In this document: in pieces, positions 48,551-62,200 of the stretch
How positions within the stretch are numbered: position 1 is the first letter of the stretch
Layout: each line of letters starts with the position of its first letter
Assembly: GCA_007258455.2 (NCBI GenBank)
Contig: VDFB02047230.1
Span: 156,647,118-156,711,117 of the forward strand
Direction of reading: 5' to 3'
DNA: 64,000 nt
Source of the DNA: Sequoia sempervirens
Lineage: Eukaryota; Streptophyta; Pinopsida; Cupressales; Cupressaceae
The notes under the pieces: model-generated
Told to the model about the DNA's origin: nothing
Databases searched by the model: none
Seen by the model: only the letters and a program-made list of their open reading frames with translations
Translations under genes and position numbers: made by a program

Positions 48551-49794
48551 ACATCCTTCCCCCCTTAGGATAAGTCATCTCAGCTTATCAAAAGGTTATA
48601 TTTGTTAATTTCATCAAAAAATTTAGTTACTAGCTAATTCAACTTCTTTTGAATCCCCTTATTCTTTCCTCTCAGGAGGTTCCCTTTTCCCTAATTTGAT
48701 TAATTTAAAATAAAATTTTATAGGATTCAAAAGGATGCATACTAAAATGTATACCCTCGAGTAAGCATTCTTCGTTAACTCAATCATCGATTTTGAATTT
48801 ATGGGTTGATTTTTCTTAAGAGTTGTCAATTTTGTACCAATGAGCACACATATTTACCAATTAACCCTTCAAAGGTGCCCGATCACAAGGCATCAAAGAA
48901 CACTCTTAGTAGTAAAATACACCAAATATTTTAAATTTTCATTTAGATATGCCATGATAGTTACCACATGACAAGGGGAAAGATCATATATAACGAGTTG
49001 GTTAGGGGAAATAGCAATCATGAAATGCCTTAACTTTCCACTACGCACTCTAATTTTCATTTATAATTCATATATCAAAATTCCCTTTTGTACCCATCCA
49101 GGTTTCATTTTTGGTTAGGTCTAGCCATCCATTCTTAGAAGGTTAAAAGTCCATTTAAGATGTTATGAGAAATTGGTAGTGTAAGACAACATACATAACC
49201 CAGAGTCAAGTGAGCCCCATAGGTCTAGCATTTGAACCTGGTTGTTTTGATACTAATGTAAAATCCCCAACTCAGGCACAACAAATTTTTTTTTAAAACT
49301 CAACTTGCATTAACTACCAACTTAACTAACCAAATATCTTCATCTAAGATTGAAGTACTAATTACAAGAGTTCTTCATTCACCAAGAAGACAATAAATCA
49401 TAATCACTAATTATATACTTGCACAAAGAGTGGTTAGGTCCCAAGGTAAAGGTCTTTCCTAGACTTACAACCTAAGCCTCGAGGGTTCATATCGACCCTA
49501 CCTATGTATCCCCTTATGGGAATCAGAGGTATCGTAGTTCACCCCACAATGTCAAAGGGAGTTTGTTCTCTCCTCTTGTATGAGATCTCTAATCTCATTT
49601 TAACCAATGACCACTATTTAAGTACATGTAACCTATCATCTGAGATAATTATAATATAGTGATAATAACTTTTTCATCAAGTGTTGGATCCATACCAAAC
49701 ATTATTGCACAAACATTCACAAGGTTTCATTCATACCTTAATTCAAAAGATCATACACATTGACTGTCACGAGCTTTCCTCCACATACACAAGC

Positions 49795-50170
49795 TAACTA
49801 GCTCATAATCATCACTAGTATAACAATGATTGCATCATACACAAATCATAAGTATAATGGTGATTAGCTCATGTGTATTTCACAAGTACAACAATGATTT
49901 TATCATACACATCACATTTACATTAGTGACTAGCCCCAACATATATTGCAAATAAATAGTGACAAGCTCTAACATACATCACATACACATAGTGACGAGC
50001 TCCACCATATATCACAAATACACAATAACGAGCTCCAACATACATCACAAATACATAGTGACGAGTTCCAATATACATCACATACACAATGGAAAGATCC
50101 AATATACATCACATATAGATAGTGACAAGCTCCAATATACATCACATATGTAGTGACAAGGTTACACATC
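49795..50170. repeat. Degenerate minisatellite of about 35 bp
   Basis: Seven or more imperfect units of AGTGACGAGCTCCAACATAC with a CATCACA-rich spacer stand in tandem. Units are clearest from 49930 on and looser before. Confidence 0.8.
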
Positions 50171-50224
50171 ACAATGGTTGAATAACACATGTCCATAATG
50201 CATCCCAAATAAAAGGAATATCAG

Positions 50225-50450
50225 TGCATTGCACACTACATTGTGGGTCCTATCCTTTCCTCCGGTCTTCTGCACCATTAGACAAATGGGAAGAGGATTC
50301 GATGCATCCCGTACTACATCGTGAGTCCATCCTCAACCCCACAAGGCTAAGTATACAGGCTAACAATTGGGAAAGGGATTCAGTGCATCCCATACTACAC
50401 CGCAGGTTCGTCCACCATCCCAAGGGTTTCCCCAATAGTGAACCTACCAA
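50225..50450. repeat. Three loose direct repeats
   Basis: GTGCATTGCACACTACATTG, GATGCATCCCGTACTACATC and CAGTGCATCCCATACTACAC recur about 80 bases apart, each followed by a C-rich stretch. No coding role is seen. Confidence 0.5.
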
Positions 50451-51805
50451 ACCTGGTGGATTCTGACTTCAATCACCTATAGGCTGGCGACAAGTCTATC
50501 CACCCAGGAAGAAGTAGCTCCCAACATTTATTTTTTTTGATAAAAGACATGAAGCCTATAGATATTTTATTTATATAACATAGTAGATAGCTCCTGACAT
50601 ATATTACCTTGTGACCTTAGTGATATTGTCAACTATCTTCTTCACAATCTCGGGTAACACTTGGTATCGGTCACTTCCATGCTTATTAGTGACACCCAGT
50701 GAACCCTCTCAATATGAGGTTAGCCCTGGATTATCGTTACACGCATGGATGGCTCCCTACCCATGCAACCGCTACGGTTGTATCATAACCAAGGTAGTCT
50801 ACTATCTTCACCTCCATAAACCAGGTGAATGCTGACTAATCCCTAGCAGTAGCCCAAACATCGGTCATTGGCACAGTCCAATGACTGCCTATCACTACTC
50901 AAATGTCCCGAAGGTTCACTCTTGGGTGGGTCATACATGAATCACAATCACAATCAACAGATACATGGCCTATACATAAGACCTCTAAATATGAAGTTGA
51001 ATTACACATACACATAAGAGATACATGAAACCAATGCTAGATGGACTTTACCCAACATATACATATAATAAAATACCCATTTTAAATTAGTTAGATCCCT
51101 TACTTCATTCTATTTAATAAAAGCCTATTATGTATTAAATATAACTTATTAAATTCCCATAACTTGATCAATACCCATTCGATACCCATTTTAGCCTCAA
51201 AATAAAGCTTACAGAGGAGGAAAGGTCAAACCATGTAGGAACAATCCCAACATCTGGGAGTTGTCCCCTCCCCTAGACTCTCCCCCTATGAACTTGAGGT
51301 CACAAGGATATCCTTCACCCAAGGACTTCCTACGGTTCCATTTCCAAACAAATCAAAGTCACACATAGTTCTCCTCACGAAGTCTCTCAAAGGATGCATA
51401 CACACTGTTTCCCAATCTAGTAAAACAGTATTGAGACAGTTCCAACTAAGGACATCAAGATCTCTAATTAATCTTCACCACCACTCTTATTCATAGACTA
51501 GCTTGAATTTCCCAAGGTTCATCTCCACATTATAGGGGATAAAATTATTACTCAACATAAAATTACCTTAGTTCACATAAACCCATTAGGTTAAACCAAT
51601 GTTTAGACTAGTTCATTACACCCTAAACATATTTTACAAGGGTATACAATGTAGATGTTATTGATTCCCAACGTAAATGATTGTTATCTTATCACAATAT
51701 GGTGGCATTAAATAGTCTCGAGCTTTAGCTATAAATACATATTTAACTCTATGAACTGTATTACCTACTTGTTACATCAAGATTCCCAATTGAGGTTCTG
51801 ATACC

Positions 51806-52899
51806 TATTGATGGTGTTTTCTGCACAACAACAACTCAGACAGAAAATGATATTCTATCTCTCTTGAAAGATAACCTTCAACAATAAATTGCTGAAAATC
51901 ACCCCAAGGTCTCTTGGGTGTCAGGTCTTGACAATGCATAAACAACTCAGATAATATGTGAAAATGCTGGTAATCACAATCGGACCTTACTACAAGCAAA
52001 ACTGTATCTCTCCAATTTATCCGATTCTGCAATATTATGATCTTAAATCCTAGATCTAACCAAGTAATAAAGAAACATTAAAAGATGAAGGTGAAAGAGA
52101 TGTAATGAAATATAAACTATTTCTAAGATGAACAATGTAAATGATAAACACCTGGAACAGACCAATCTCAAATAACCAATTCCTGCTTAGCCCACAATGC
52201 AATATCACAAGAAAGGTGCAATCTTCTAAGGCATACAGATTTTCAAATCATAGACATTCATCCACAATTGAACTAAGCACAAATAGATGTATGGTCCAAG
52301 TTGACTTCACCAGTCTACTACAATCAGATAGTTACTAGGAGTATAGACCAGAGATTGCTACAAACATTCCAAGCATGAAACCATAAACATTTTTCACCAA
52401 ACTAATCTATTTCTAAATTTAACATCAAATCTTATATCTTCAAGCAATTTCAAAAGATGGAACAACAAGAACCATGCAAGATAAACTAACACAAAAGAAT
52501 TCACCAGAGAAACCACAATTCCTTCAATTGTATTAGATCACCAAAATGTAGCAACAATTCCACTATTCTGTGTTACAACATTTTCTCCAAAGAACTAACT
52601 ACTATCTCTACTACAGAATGCTCTAGCTCTTTCTTAATCTAACTTGTCTCTATTATCTGTCTCACTAACTCCTTACAAATGAGGCAGGAATGCCATTTAT
52701 AGAGAATCCTCAAACATGTCGGCCCAGCCAAACATTTACAAAATAAAATAGCCAAAACAAGTCAGCCTCAGGAATTTCAAAATAAGGCACACATTAAATG
52801 CCGATACATCATCAAGGTTGGCCCAAACACATTCGTCAATGCAACCCAGATCAACACATGCCCTATAATAATAGGGAAGCACAAATCTCAAAATTGGCA
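51806..52899 (-). repeat. LTR-like 3' segment following the minus-strand long ORF
   Basis: Read on the minus strand, a TATAAAT box lies at 52695-52701, about 200 bases after the ORF's stop. The far end carries CCTGACACCC, AGAGACCTTGGGGTG, TTTCAAGAGAGATAGAATA and ACACCATCAATA, as in the plus-strand copy's 3' segment (21161-22179). Directly beyond it stands GGTATCAGAACC, close to the initiator tRNA primer site. The segment looks like an LTR; whether it ends this element or starts another cannot be told. Confidence 0.5.
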
Positions 52900-55800
52900 T
52901 TAATTGTTGCCTCCCTTATCCTTATTCTGATCCAACGACTCATGAACCCTCAAAAACACCTTATCCAACTCAGCAACAGGTGGCAAGGGTAGGATTTTGA
53001 GCCGACATTCAATTGATCCAGTTTCTTCCCTTGACCGCTTGACCATTGTATCCCAATCACCCCTACATGCTAAGTACTTATCCACCACAGCCAGATAAGT
53101 AGCCGCATCATCCAATTGGTGCCCTGTCACAGAGTTTTCAACATCAGGGGCATAGACATCATGCCACCATTCCCTCAATTGTTCCAAACTCAGGTATTTA
53201 GGGGCGATCTTCCTTCTGCCAGTCATTATTTCAAAAAAAGTGATGCATCCATCATAAACACCAGTTAGATTACCATCTATCTGCTTCTTTTGTTTGTAAA
53301 TGTTCTTGATGGCCTTCTATCGGATTTGCAAGGCCTCGAACCATTCCCAAGGCTCATTAACCCTAGATGAAGGAAGGATTCCATCAACAACCAACTGATT
53401 CTTACCATACCCCATGATTTCTTTGGTTTTCTGCAATAAGAGATCAATATCCTCCTTGTCTTGAGATAACACATGCTCTAATAAATCCTTAGCCCTTATT
53501 GCATCTTTTCCAATTGAAAGGATTTCCTTTATTGCATCATCTCCCTTGGTCTGTACCTCCTTCAACCAATCTATTGTAGCTATGGTAGAAGCTTTCATCT
53601 TCTCTATTTCAAAGATGGTCTCCTTTGGCAAGAAACCAACAGTAGCAGAGGAGGATGGGTGAAAAGACTGTAAAGGCTTCATTAAATCTTCCAAACATTT
53701 GCTAAGCCTTTCATTTTCCTTCTTTAGCTCATGCTTAGACTGTGTTTCCTTCCTCAATCTACCAATGATCACTGCATTGGACCCCTCATATTCTTCAATA
53801 TCTTGCTCCATAGAAGTGGGCCCAAGATTGATAGTTTGTACATCATAATCTTTCCCCGTGACCTCATCTCTACTTTTATCAGCAGCAGGGGTAGCAATAT
53901 GAATAACCTTGTTACTATCTTCATCTCTTTCAATCTTGGAAACCACCTTGGCTGCTTTCTTCTTCTTACCCTTTCCAATCTTGGCCAACATCTCATCCCA
54001 GTTGAGAGGAGTGTCCTCAACAATGACCTGTTTCCTTCTGATCTCTTTATCTAACCAATCCGGAACAGCAGGATCCACCTGGACTTCATCTTTCTTGACC
54101 TCTTCATGCTGCTCCACCGTCTCATCCCTTTCCTTTTCAAGAGATTGATCATCTTTATTTTCCAATTTTGGTTCTTCTTCTTGCAGGTGTGATGGAGTCT
54201 TAACAAGGACATCCTCCTTCTCAGGGGATCTGTTATCTTTGCTACCTGCAGGAGAATCCTCATACTGTACTAACATAGAAGGATGCATTTCCACATCTCC
54301 AACCTCAAGCTCAGCAGCTGCACCATAAAGTTCTCCATCCTTAAACGGTTCTGCTTCTTCACTGGTCTCATGATCTCCATGAGTTGTCTGCTCAGGTATT
54401 CCCGATGGAGGAGAGGTATCCCTCTGTTGTTCCACAGTGGATGCCATTGGAAGGGGATCTGTCTTTTGCATGGTCTCCTTGGGAGATGAAGTTCTTGACC
54501 TTCGTGAATAAACCTGGGTTTTCTCTCCTGAACTCTCCACATCAACCACATAAGGATCCACCTTATCCTTAGAAGTTTCTTGACCTTTCTTCTTGGAAGC
54601 TCTAGTTGTCCTTGCCCTCTTTGGCTCTGGAGGAGCATCTTCTTTCTCTGCTTTTTCAAGTTCCTCCTCTTCAATAGACTTACCTATTTTCATAGCATGG
54701 CTTCTCTTCTTTCCCCTAGGTTTTCTTTTCTTTTCAGTCTCACTCTCCTTAGGGCCTCTGATTTTAATCTTGAAAGGTGAGCTTACCTTAGTTTAGCCCG
54801 TAGAATCATCCTCTCCTGACTCCTCCGAGGTAGAATGAGCATTCAAATCTCCCATCAAATTGAAAGTACAAGGTACCTTCTCACTCTCCAATTCCCATAC
54901 TTTATGCTTCAGCCATGACTTGGTAGATTTCAGAATGGGAGCCATCAATTCCTCCAACTTGGTTATTTCCTTTTCTTACCAATTTATATCTCCAATGGGC
55001 CTATCCTTGACTGATTCAAATGCATGATCCTGGACTAAATTTCCATCATCTTCCAACTGATCAGGAATCAACTTGACATTGTACGTTCTGATCACATCAA
55101 CTGGAAGCCTAGAATACCTTTTCTTTCTCACCTCAAAATCATCCTTGCTATTTGCCCAGTAGTCCTCTAGATCATCCTTATGATGATATTCTTTAGTGGC
55201 CTTCTTCTGTGCCTCACTAGTGATGTCAAAGCCTACCCTCTTAGAATGGAAAGAGAAACCATAAGTACTCAACTCCTCCCCTGATGCATGAGCTAATTGG
55301 ATTGAAGGGAAAACCTCACTTATACCAATTTTCAAAGGAAAGTCCCCACCAAACCCTATTTTGTGCTTCTCTCTTTTAACAATAACATCAAAATCACATA
55401 TCTGCCGGGTAACCTCCAAAAGTATGATATGGTCAATAGGATATCTCGGCAGTCCGTATGGAGCGGTGGGACATCCATCAATTCTGATATAGGAGAAGGT
55501 AGGGAATTATATAAACCATGCTCCATTTCTCCTAATCAATTCCTTGGCTCCATCAGAAATTCGCACATGTTCTGCATTTTGAAGCAACCTAGTAATATGC
55601 ATAGTAAATGCATCATTTTCTCTTCTATAATTCTGATTCCCTAGATGCAACTCAGGGTATACCTCATAGATGACATCCTGTCCTAATGTTCCTTTTGGAT
55701 TCAATCCCCTGTATGGATAAAATCTAGCAAGTATGTATATCACATAAGAGGACATGGTGAATTTCCTTGTCTCCAACACATCTCTCAGCTGCCTGTCAAT

Positions 55801-56505
55801 CATTGCACTAATAATCCCTGCCCAGTGATAATTGATGCCCTGTTCGATCTTGTTGATGACATGCACCATCCAATTCTCCAACACCCAAGTACTCTTCAAG
55901 CCAACTACCTTGCTCAACAATGTGATTGCATTATATATATCTTGTATGAACTTGATCCTGTGTAGCTGTTTAGGCAACTTGGAGAAATGAGATTTTGGAT
56001 TTTCAAGCCAAGAATTGATCATCTGTTGGGCTTTGGTAGGCTCATCCTCATAGTAAGTCCTAGCCAAATCCATGTCCAAGGCACATACACATGGTAAGTC
56101 TGGCATATCAAATGCCTAGGCAATGGAAACTGGATTAAAGTTAGCCAACACTCTCCCATCAGTGCTAACAACCCTCTGAGTATCAAAGTCATAGTGTCGG
56201 GCACACTCCAATATTAGCTCATAGCACTGAACTATAGGAGGAAATCCTGCCACATGAGCCAGTTTGGACTTCACCATCCCCTTGGTAGAGGTTGATAAAT
56301 CCCCCTAAGCTAACCTTTCCTTGAACTCTTCATATCTCCATGCTCCTACATTAGTATCCGAGACCTCAGACCAAACTGAAGCTATCTTACTATCAAGCAA
56401 CTGACTTTTCACATCCATCCTTAACCTTTCCACATCTGTAACCGAAGATCCCTCTGTGTCTCCCTTGGCCTTTCCTGCCGCTGCTTTGCTTGATTCAGCC
56501 TGCAT
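52900..56505 (-). pseudogene. Long ORF of a retroelement-like family, six in-frame stops
   Basis: One frame of 1,202 codons runs from 56505 to the TAA at 52900-52902 with no frameshift. Stops stand at codons 67, 130, 333, 510, 571 and 1063. Codons 1-510 look like folded protein with the GFPP, HWAGIISAMIDRQL, YVIYILARF and LPRYPIDHIILLEVTRQ blocks shared with the copy at 16.9-21.2 kb. Codons 570-900 are Glu/Lys/Ser/Pro-rich with basic clusters such as KRARTTRASKKKG that could act as nuclear signals. Codons 900-1060 are helical and probably coiled coil. The end has a YLSLEQLREWWHDVYAPD stretch. No polymerase, integrase, nuclease or zinc-knuckle motif is seen. An acceptor-like TGAATGCAG at the start hints at an upstream exon. 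The function is unknown; I infer a structural or accessory retroelement protein. Confidence 0.75.
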
Positions 56506-59479
56506 TCACAAAAGAGCCTCATGAGAATCCAATTATCATCCATATTCAATCAAAGGTTAGCCTCGAAACCACAGGAAATCATTAAGATCAATCATTAATC
56601 ATCAATCTTGAAAAACTAAGAAAATGAAGTAATCCGGGAAAATCCAGTCGGGGCAGAATTCAGAGAAATCTGACCCAGATGGACTCCCACTGCCAAGACA
56701 TAATTCATCAAATAAATCGCTAATATAGGCAAAAGAGATGCATGATTATCATGAAATTCATCTATTTAGTAACAAGAAATCATCATCCAACCTTTAATTC
56801 ATTACTTCAACTTCGAAAATCAAACTCAATTAGAAATAGGTAGAAAACCGAAAAAATTCGGACAGTTCAGATTTCCGCGGACAGCTTGAAATTCTGGGAG
56901 TTCATCATACTTCGAGGAAATGGCAAAATCTGGGAAAATCCAGGTGCACGGAAATTCTGCGGACACCTTGTAAACTCGATGATCGTTCGACGCACAGACC
57001 ATTAACCGAGTAATCATACAAACCTCCCTATTCGGATTCCACGAAGATAAACTCAACCCTAATGAGGCAAATTTTGATTGCACATGAATTTGAACTCCTA
57101 AAACTCTCAAATGGGAGATCCCTGCAATGAAATAATGATGCCCTAAATTGGACTGTCAAACCTCTACCATGAGAGCTAGGGCAAAATCGAGATCAAACAT
57201 GATTCTTCAAAGTGATGAAAATAGGGCACTCTGGGGTCTCAAATGATGTGGATAAGGTCGAGCTACACAAGACATGATGACATGACAACTCCACTAAACT
57301 TAACAACCTTGGGCCGACCCATTGAAACCCTATCTTCACGGATTATATCAGATTTCATGCCAACAAGGGCAAGGCCTTAACAGGAGCACCCAGTCCCAAG
57401 GGTATACCCAAAATTCAATCAATAAACGAGGGGATATGCAGTGCAGGCGTTAAAACCCGCAGAAAGGTGAGCTCAAACCCTAATTCGATAAACATAAAAC
57501 CATGGAAAAACAAGTGAAGGCCGACCCAAATAATCATCACCAACAACTCGAAAGATTTAATCAAAGCGCAAAACAAAGGGAGAAGTCAACGACGACTTAC
57601 CATGAGTTAAATCTGAATGAACTTCGAGCCCAATAAAATCAATGCAAACCAGGGTGCCCCAAATGGTGACAATATCAAACACAAATGCCCAAGGAATCCA
57701 CACACAAGCATAGCAAATCCAATGACCAAAGCTCGAAATGAACACACTCAAGCTAGAGCAAATGGCAAATGAATAATGAGATCAAGAAGAGCACTAAAAG
57801 CCTTTAAATTCACTTACATTCATGCCAGAGCAGACGTACCCAAAGCATTAATGGCCGATAAGACATATCGAGGAAGTATGGAAACCCGAGGTTGAAACGG
57901 AATTCCGAAAAAAACTGAGCCAGACGGACAATCCAGGTGAGCACGAATTCTGCGGATATCGCACCCTTCGGGACTCCGACGCAGTCCGGGAAAATCCGGG
58001 TGACCCAAAAAATCTCGGATTCATCCAAAAACCTAGATTTCGGAAAATCCGACAGTGACCAGACAATGGACCAGGACCTGGGAAAATTCGGGTGAACCGA
58101 AAAATCCTGGATTTAGGGCAAAACCCGGACTTCCATTAAAAACCAAGTTTGACCAATTCAACCTTCAGGGCAAGACCAAGGCAAGCAAGACCAACATCCC
58201 AAGACCTTAAAAGGACAAATCCAATAAAAACCAAAGGTCTAAAAGACATCCGAAATCAGAAAAGAGGGTCCCCACTCCAAGTGGGGCGTGTGTGCAAAAC
58301 TATACAACAATACCCATTAGGTAGTAGACAGTTTTGTAATCATATAAGGCCTTTACGTCAATTCCCAAATTACATCCTAAAACCATATAGCATGATTTTT
58401 TGTTGTATTAATCAGGGGGATTAAAATGACATTAAAGGACCTTATTATGCCTATTTCCTTTACAATAGAATTTCTTAAACGGTCATATAATATCCTTTTC
58501 AACCTTGAAATATATAACACATTAGTTATAAACTTGCTTTAAACATGACCAATGGTGGAGTCATACTTATGGAAACTAATGACATAGTAATGGAATGATC
58601 ATCATATGTCAATGCACACTCAATAATATAATTAGTAGTAAAAAAATTTCATCTATCGCATGCCTAATAGATCTCGAAGGCAACAAGTTATATGATTAAG
58701 TACTTGTTATTTATATAGGTACTAAATTTGTTGTTCCTATTGTACACATGCCCCGTTCGGACCTGGAACCCTCCTCTTTCCCTTTTTTCCTTTGTCGGGT
58801 CGTCTTTGCCTTTGGCTCATTTTGTGTGCCCCTAATTCTAAGCTTGAGTTGGCCACGTGGAGTAAAGTCCCCAATTTCCCTTTGGCTAGAATCACCATGC
58901 CTAAATTTTCTAAGTATTTTGTCTTTGTGGGAATCCCCTTGCGGGTTTCCCTTAATCCTTTTCCCCAGCATCCTCCAACTCCTGCAGATCCGCATTTGCG
59001 GGTCTCCCCTAGAGGGTTGCTGCTACTGCTTTGCCACTCAGTAGCGGCCAACCTAGGACTTCTGCCTGCATGGCAGGCCCCATGATGCAGAGTAGGGAGG
59101 AAAATCCCTCAAGAAATTACAATCTCGCCAAACTCAAACAATTCTTGCTTATTCATCCACCTTTGACTCATCATTCCCTTCACAAAGCACTTGACTCAAA
59201 ACACCCAAAACTGTAATTAAGGCACAAAACCTCTTACTGAATCCTCAAAAAAACTTAAACATCATACAAATGTCTAACTCAAACCAAGGAGGGTCTTCAA
59301 TAACTCTGATCTTTCATTTCCCTAAACATTCACTCACAATAGGTTCATTGGCTAGTAGTATTCCACAAGACAAAAAATAGGCATAATTCTCCAACCAGTT
59401 TGAATCTCCAAAAATAGAATACAACTTCAAGGACCCATTAAGGCCTTCTTAAACATATCAATAAATCAAGTAGGCTTAC

Positions 59480-60662
59480 TGTAGACACATAAAAATGTCC
59501 TAAGCCTTCGAGCGTCATTTTTCTTCATCCTCGTCCTTCGATAATTGAATAATTTTAGTTATTCAATTATGTTTGATTACATTCCTCTATTAATTAAATA
59601 ATTTTTAATAATTATTTAATTAATTCACTTTCTAATATTTATTCTATCCTGACCAATTAAATAAACTAATTACATCACTAATTTCTTCCTCTTCTTCAAT
59701 AGTTAAATAAATTATTATTTATTTAATTATTTTGTCATCTTTCATCTATAGTTAAATAATTACCATTAATTATTTATCTATTCATGGTCCTTTAATTCTT
59801 CCATAGTTAAATAATTATTAAAATCATTTAACTATCCCATGCCACATTCCCTATTAAATAATTAATCTAAATTAATTATTTAAGGTCTAATTTTAAATTT
59901 AATTAAATGCTCTTCTCTTCATTTTATCTAAATAAATAATTTGGATAAATTATTTATTTTCCACTTGTCCATTTCCTCTCTATTTTCAAATAAATAATTT
60001 GAATAAATTATTTATTTTCCACTTGTCCATTTCCTCCATTTTCGAATAAATAATTTAAAATAAATTATTTATGCACCACTTGGTCAAAGATACCCTGTCA
60101 TAGCTTGCATGTCCCTGCATGTCCTTGCATGCCTATCTTAGCTTGCATGTCTGTCATGGCCTGCATGTCTTTGCATGTCTTCCTGTCATGATTCCTCCAA
60201 GAATAGCATATTCTTGGTACATCAATTTTGGACCATTGATCTTGGCATCTTTTCTGAGACTTAATCTCAACCATCCATTTCGTAACATCCCTCTCATGCA
60301 TTCCCATCCATTGATCTTGGAATCTTTCTAGAAGATTAATCTCAACCGTCCATTCGAATGGTTGTCTATAAAAGCAACCTTCCTTCTCTATTTTCAGGCT
60401 AACAGCTATTCTTCTCCAACTTTCTACTTATCATTTGCAGGTATTTGCACAAGTCACATTACAAATCTGAGGGCATATTTGCAAAGGGAGAAATAGGAGA
60501 GCAAGAGAATGAATCAACTACAATATGGGGAGTACTATATTTTATTTGCTTTCATTTTGAAATCTCCATTTGTTTGTATTCTTTTGTTTGGATGAGGTTA
60601 ATAGTTTAGAGGTGTTGGCTGTCACTTTATCTATCCTATTTGATTTCTAACCCCATCTCACA
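59480..60662 (+). repeat. 5' LTR of the second, truncated copy of the LTR element
   Basis: It starts TGTAGACACA after CTTAC, ends CTCACA, and is followed by the same TGGTGAACC primer-site candidate. TATAAAAG lies at 60367-60374. It differs from the left copy mainly in the A+T palindromes. The element continues as leader to the gap at 62440. Confidence 0.9.
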
Positions 60663-61479
60663 TTTGGTGAACCTGACACTTGCTTTCTTGCAGAGAAATT
60701 GGTTTGTTTGTTTTGGTTGTTTTGCAGATTACAGCCAAGAATGCATGCAAAATCCCGTCATCTTCATTTGAGCACAAAAAAATAGAACCATCGAATATTT
60801 TAAAATATTTTCTGGGTTTTGTAGACCTCGTTTTCAGCTTTCCGAAACATTAAACGGTTTGAAATTTCGTTAAGATTTGAGAAAGTTATGACAATTTTAC
60901 TGATTGCAGTTTTTTAAGATTTAGTTTTTCAAATCCGATTTTTCTTTTGTTTATAATATTTTTGTTTTGTAGAATTTTGCAAAATGTTTTTTGGGTTTTC
61001 AAACTCTATGTCTTAGCTTTTCATAGATATTTACAATTTAAAGTTTTGTTTAGTTGTGAGAAAGTTATCACTATTTTTAGTTTGCTATTTTCATTCAAGT
61101 TTTTTTTTGGTTTACTAATCTTTTGTTTGTAGCGTGTGGCTTTGGAATGGGGCTCCCAAAAATTGCTTCTTTTGGAGCAACAAAAAAAAATTTGAGCTTT
61201 TATTTTTATTTTTTAGTTTGCTTTGATTTCCTTTTCTTAGTTTAGTTTAGTCTTTTCATTTTCTAGTTTAGTCATTTACTAACTTTTAGTTTGGTTTTTA
61301 ATCTTTTGTTCTGACTTAGTTTTTTTTGCAGCTTTCTCGTTGGTCCAAGGCATATATTGAAACTACTAATTTGTGGTTTTGCAGCTTTGTTAGTCGAAGA
61401 CTCATTTCTCAAACAAGGTGTTTGTGATTTCTAGTTTAGGAACACTTCCATTGGTGCATTAAAATGAACATGTGCTTGA

Positions 61480-62200
61480 TTTTGTCTGACTGTGCTTGAA
61501 GGTGGTAGGTGATTATGCTCTCACCTTGTGAAAACTAGGTGATCAAAAAACCAGACCTACCTTATTTTTTGTCACCCTCACGACTTAATAATCGAAGTAT
61601 CCTCTCCCCTTGCACTTTCGAGTGATCCTGGGTGTAAGAGAAACGGTTATTATTTCTAGAAATGAGCCTACCTTAAGGGAAAAAGTACTCACCTTAAGGG
61701 ACGACTCGACCGGTAACAGGCTAAAGCCAAGCCACTTCCAGCCGGGATATAAAATGGGTGCTTGAGGAAAGTTCAAGTACCACGAGTGCGGATGTGTCAC
61801 ACGGACGGAGTAGTACTCCCATAAACCCTGTTGAGCGTAACCTCTTCAGGCTGGAGTGCCACCTAATTGGTGATTAATCTCTCGCCCCATGTGTGGCCAC
61901 TCGAACGGATGCCCTAACTAGACACCTTTTGTTTTAGAGGCCAACCATTTTCAGTCGTTGGTTGGTATAGTGCAGGGTACAATATCATGCCCAAAGATAC
62001 TCACTACTGACTCCCTTGAGTAGAGATAGCAGCTTCTAGGAAGTGATGACCTAAGAACTGGGTTGGTGTGTGCCCGGTCGACGCATCGAGCCGTGGAGGG
62101 GAGCTACACTAAACTTAAGCTATCCGCTCTCGAGAAGGAGAGGTGTTCAGCACCAATCCGGGGTATATCGGTGGGCTATACCAAGTATACAAACCCTTGG
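61480..62200 (+). other. G+C-richer leader region, second copy
   Basis: Counterpart of about 5940-6670. Substitutions and small indels are concentrated here, for example around 62030-62110, unlike the near-identical flanks. No reading frame is conserved between the two copies in the variable part, which argues against a protein. Confidence 0.6.

Larger units (their letters stand above)
48551..51793. other. Intergenic DNA with short tandem repeats and an LTR/primer-site-like junction
   Basis: No gene is recognised. On the minus strand the sequence just before 49257 reads GGGGATTTTACA, followed by TAGTATCAAAAC (49244-49255), a damaged form of the initiator tRNA primer site. An old minus-strand LTR may therefore extend rightwards from 49257. 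Confidence 0.4.

Noticed and set aside
49930..50170. Regularly spaced repeats as a CRISPR array
   Set aside because: Units are degenerate, spacers are themselves repetitive, and the genome is a plant's. It is a minisatellite.
53731..54780. Plus-strand frames of 62-107 codons opposite the long ORF
   Set aside because: They are shadows of the minus-strand frame, Ser/Leu-rich because they oppose Glu/Lys codons.
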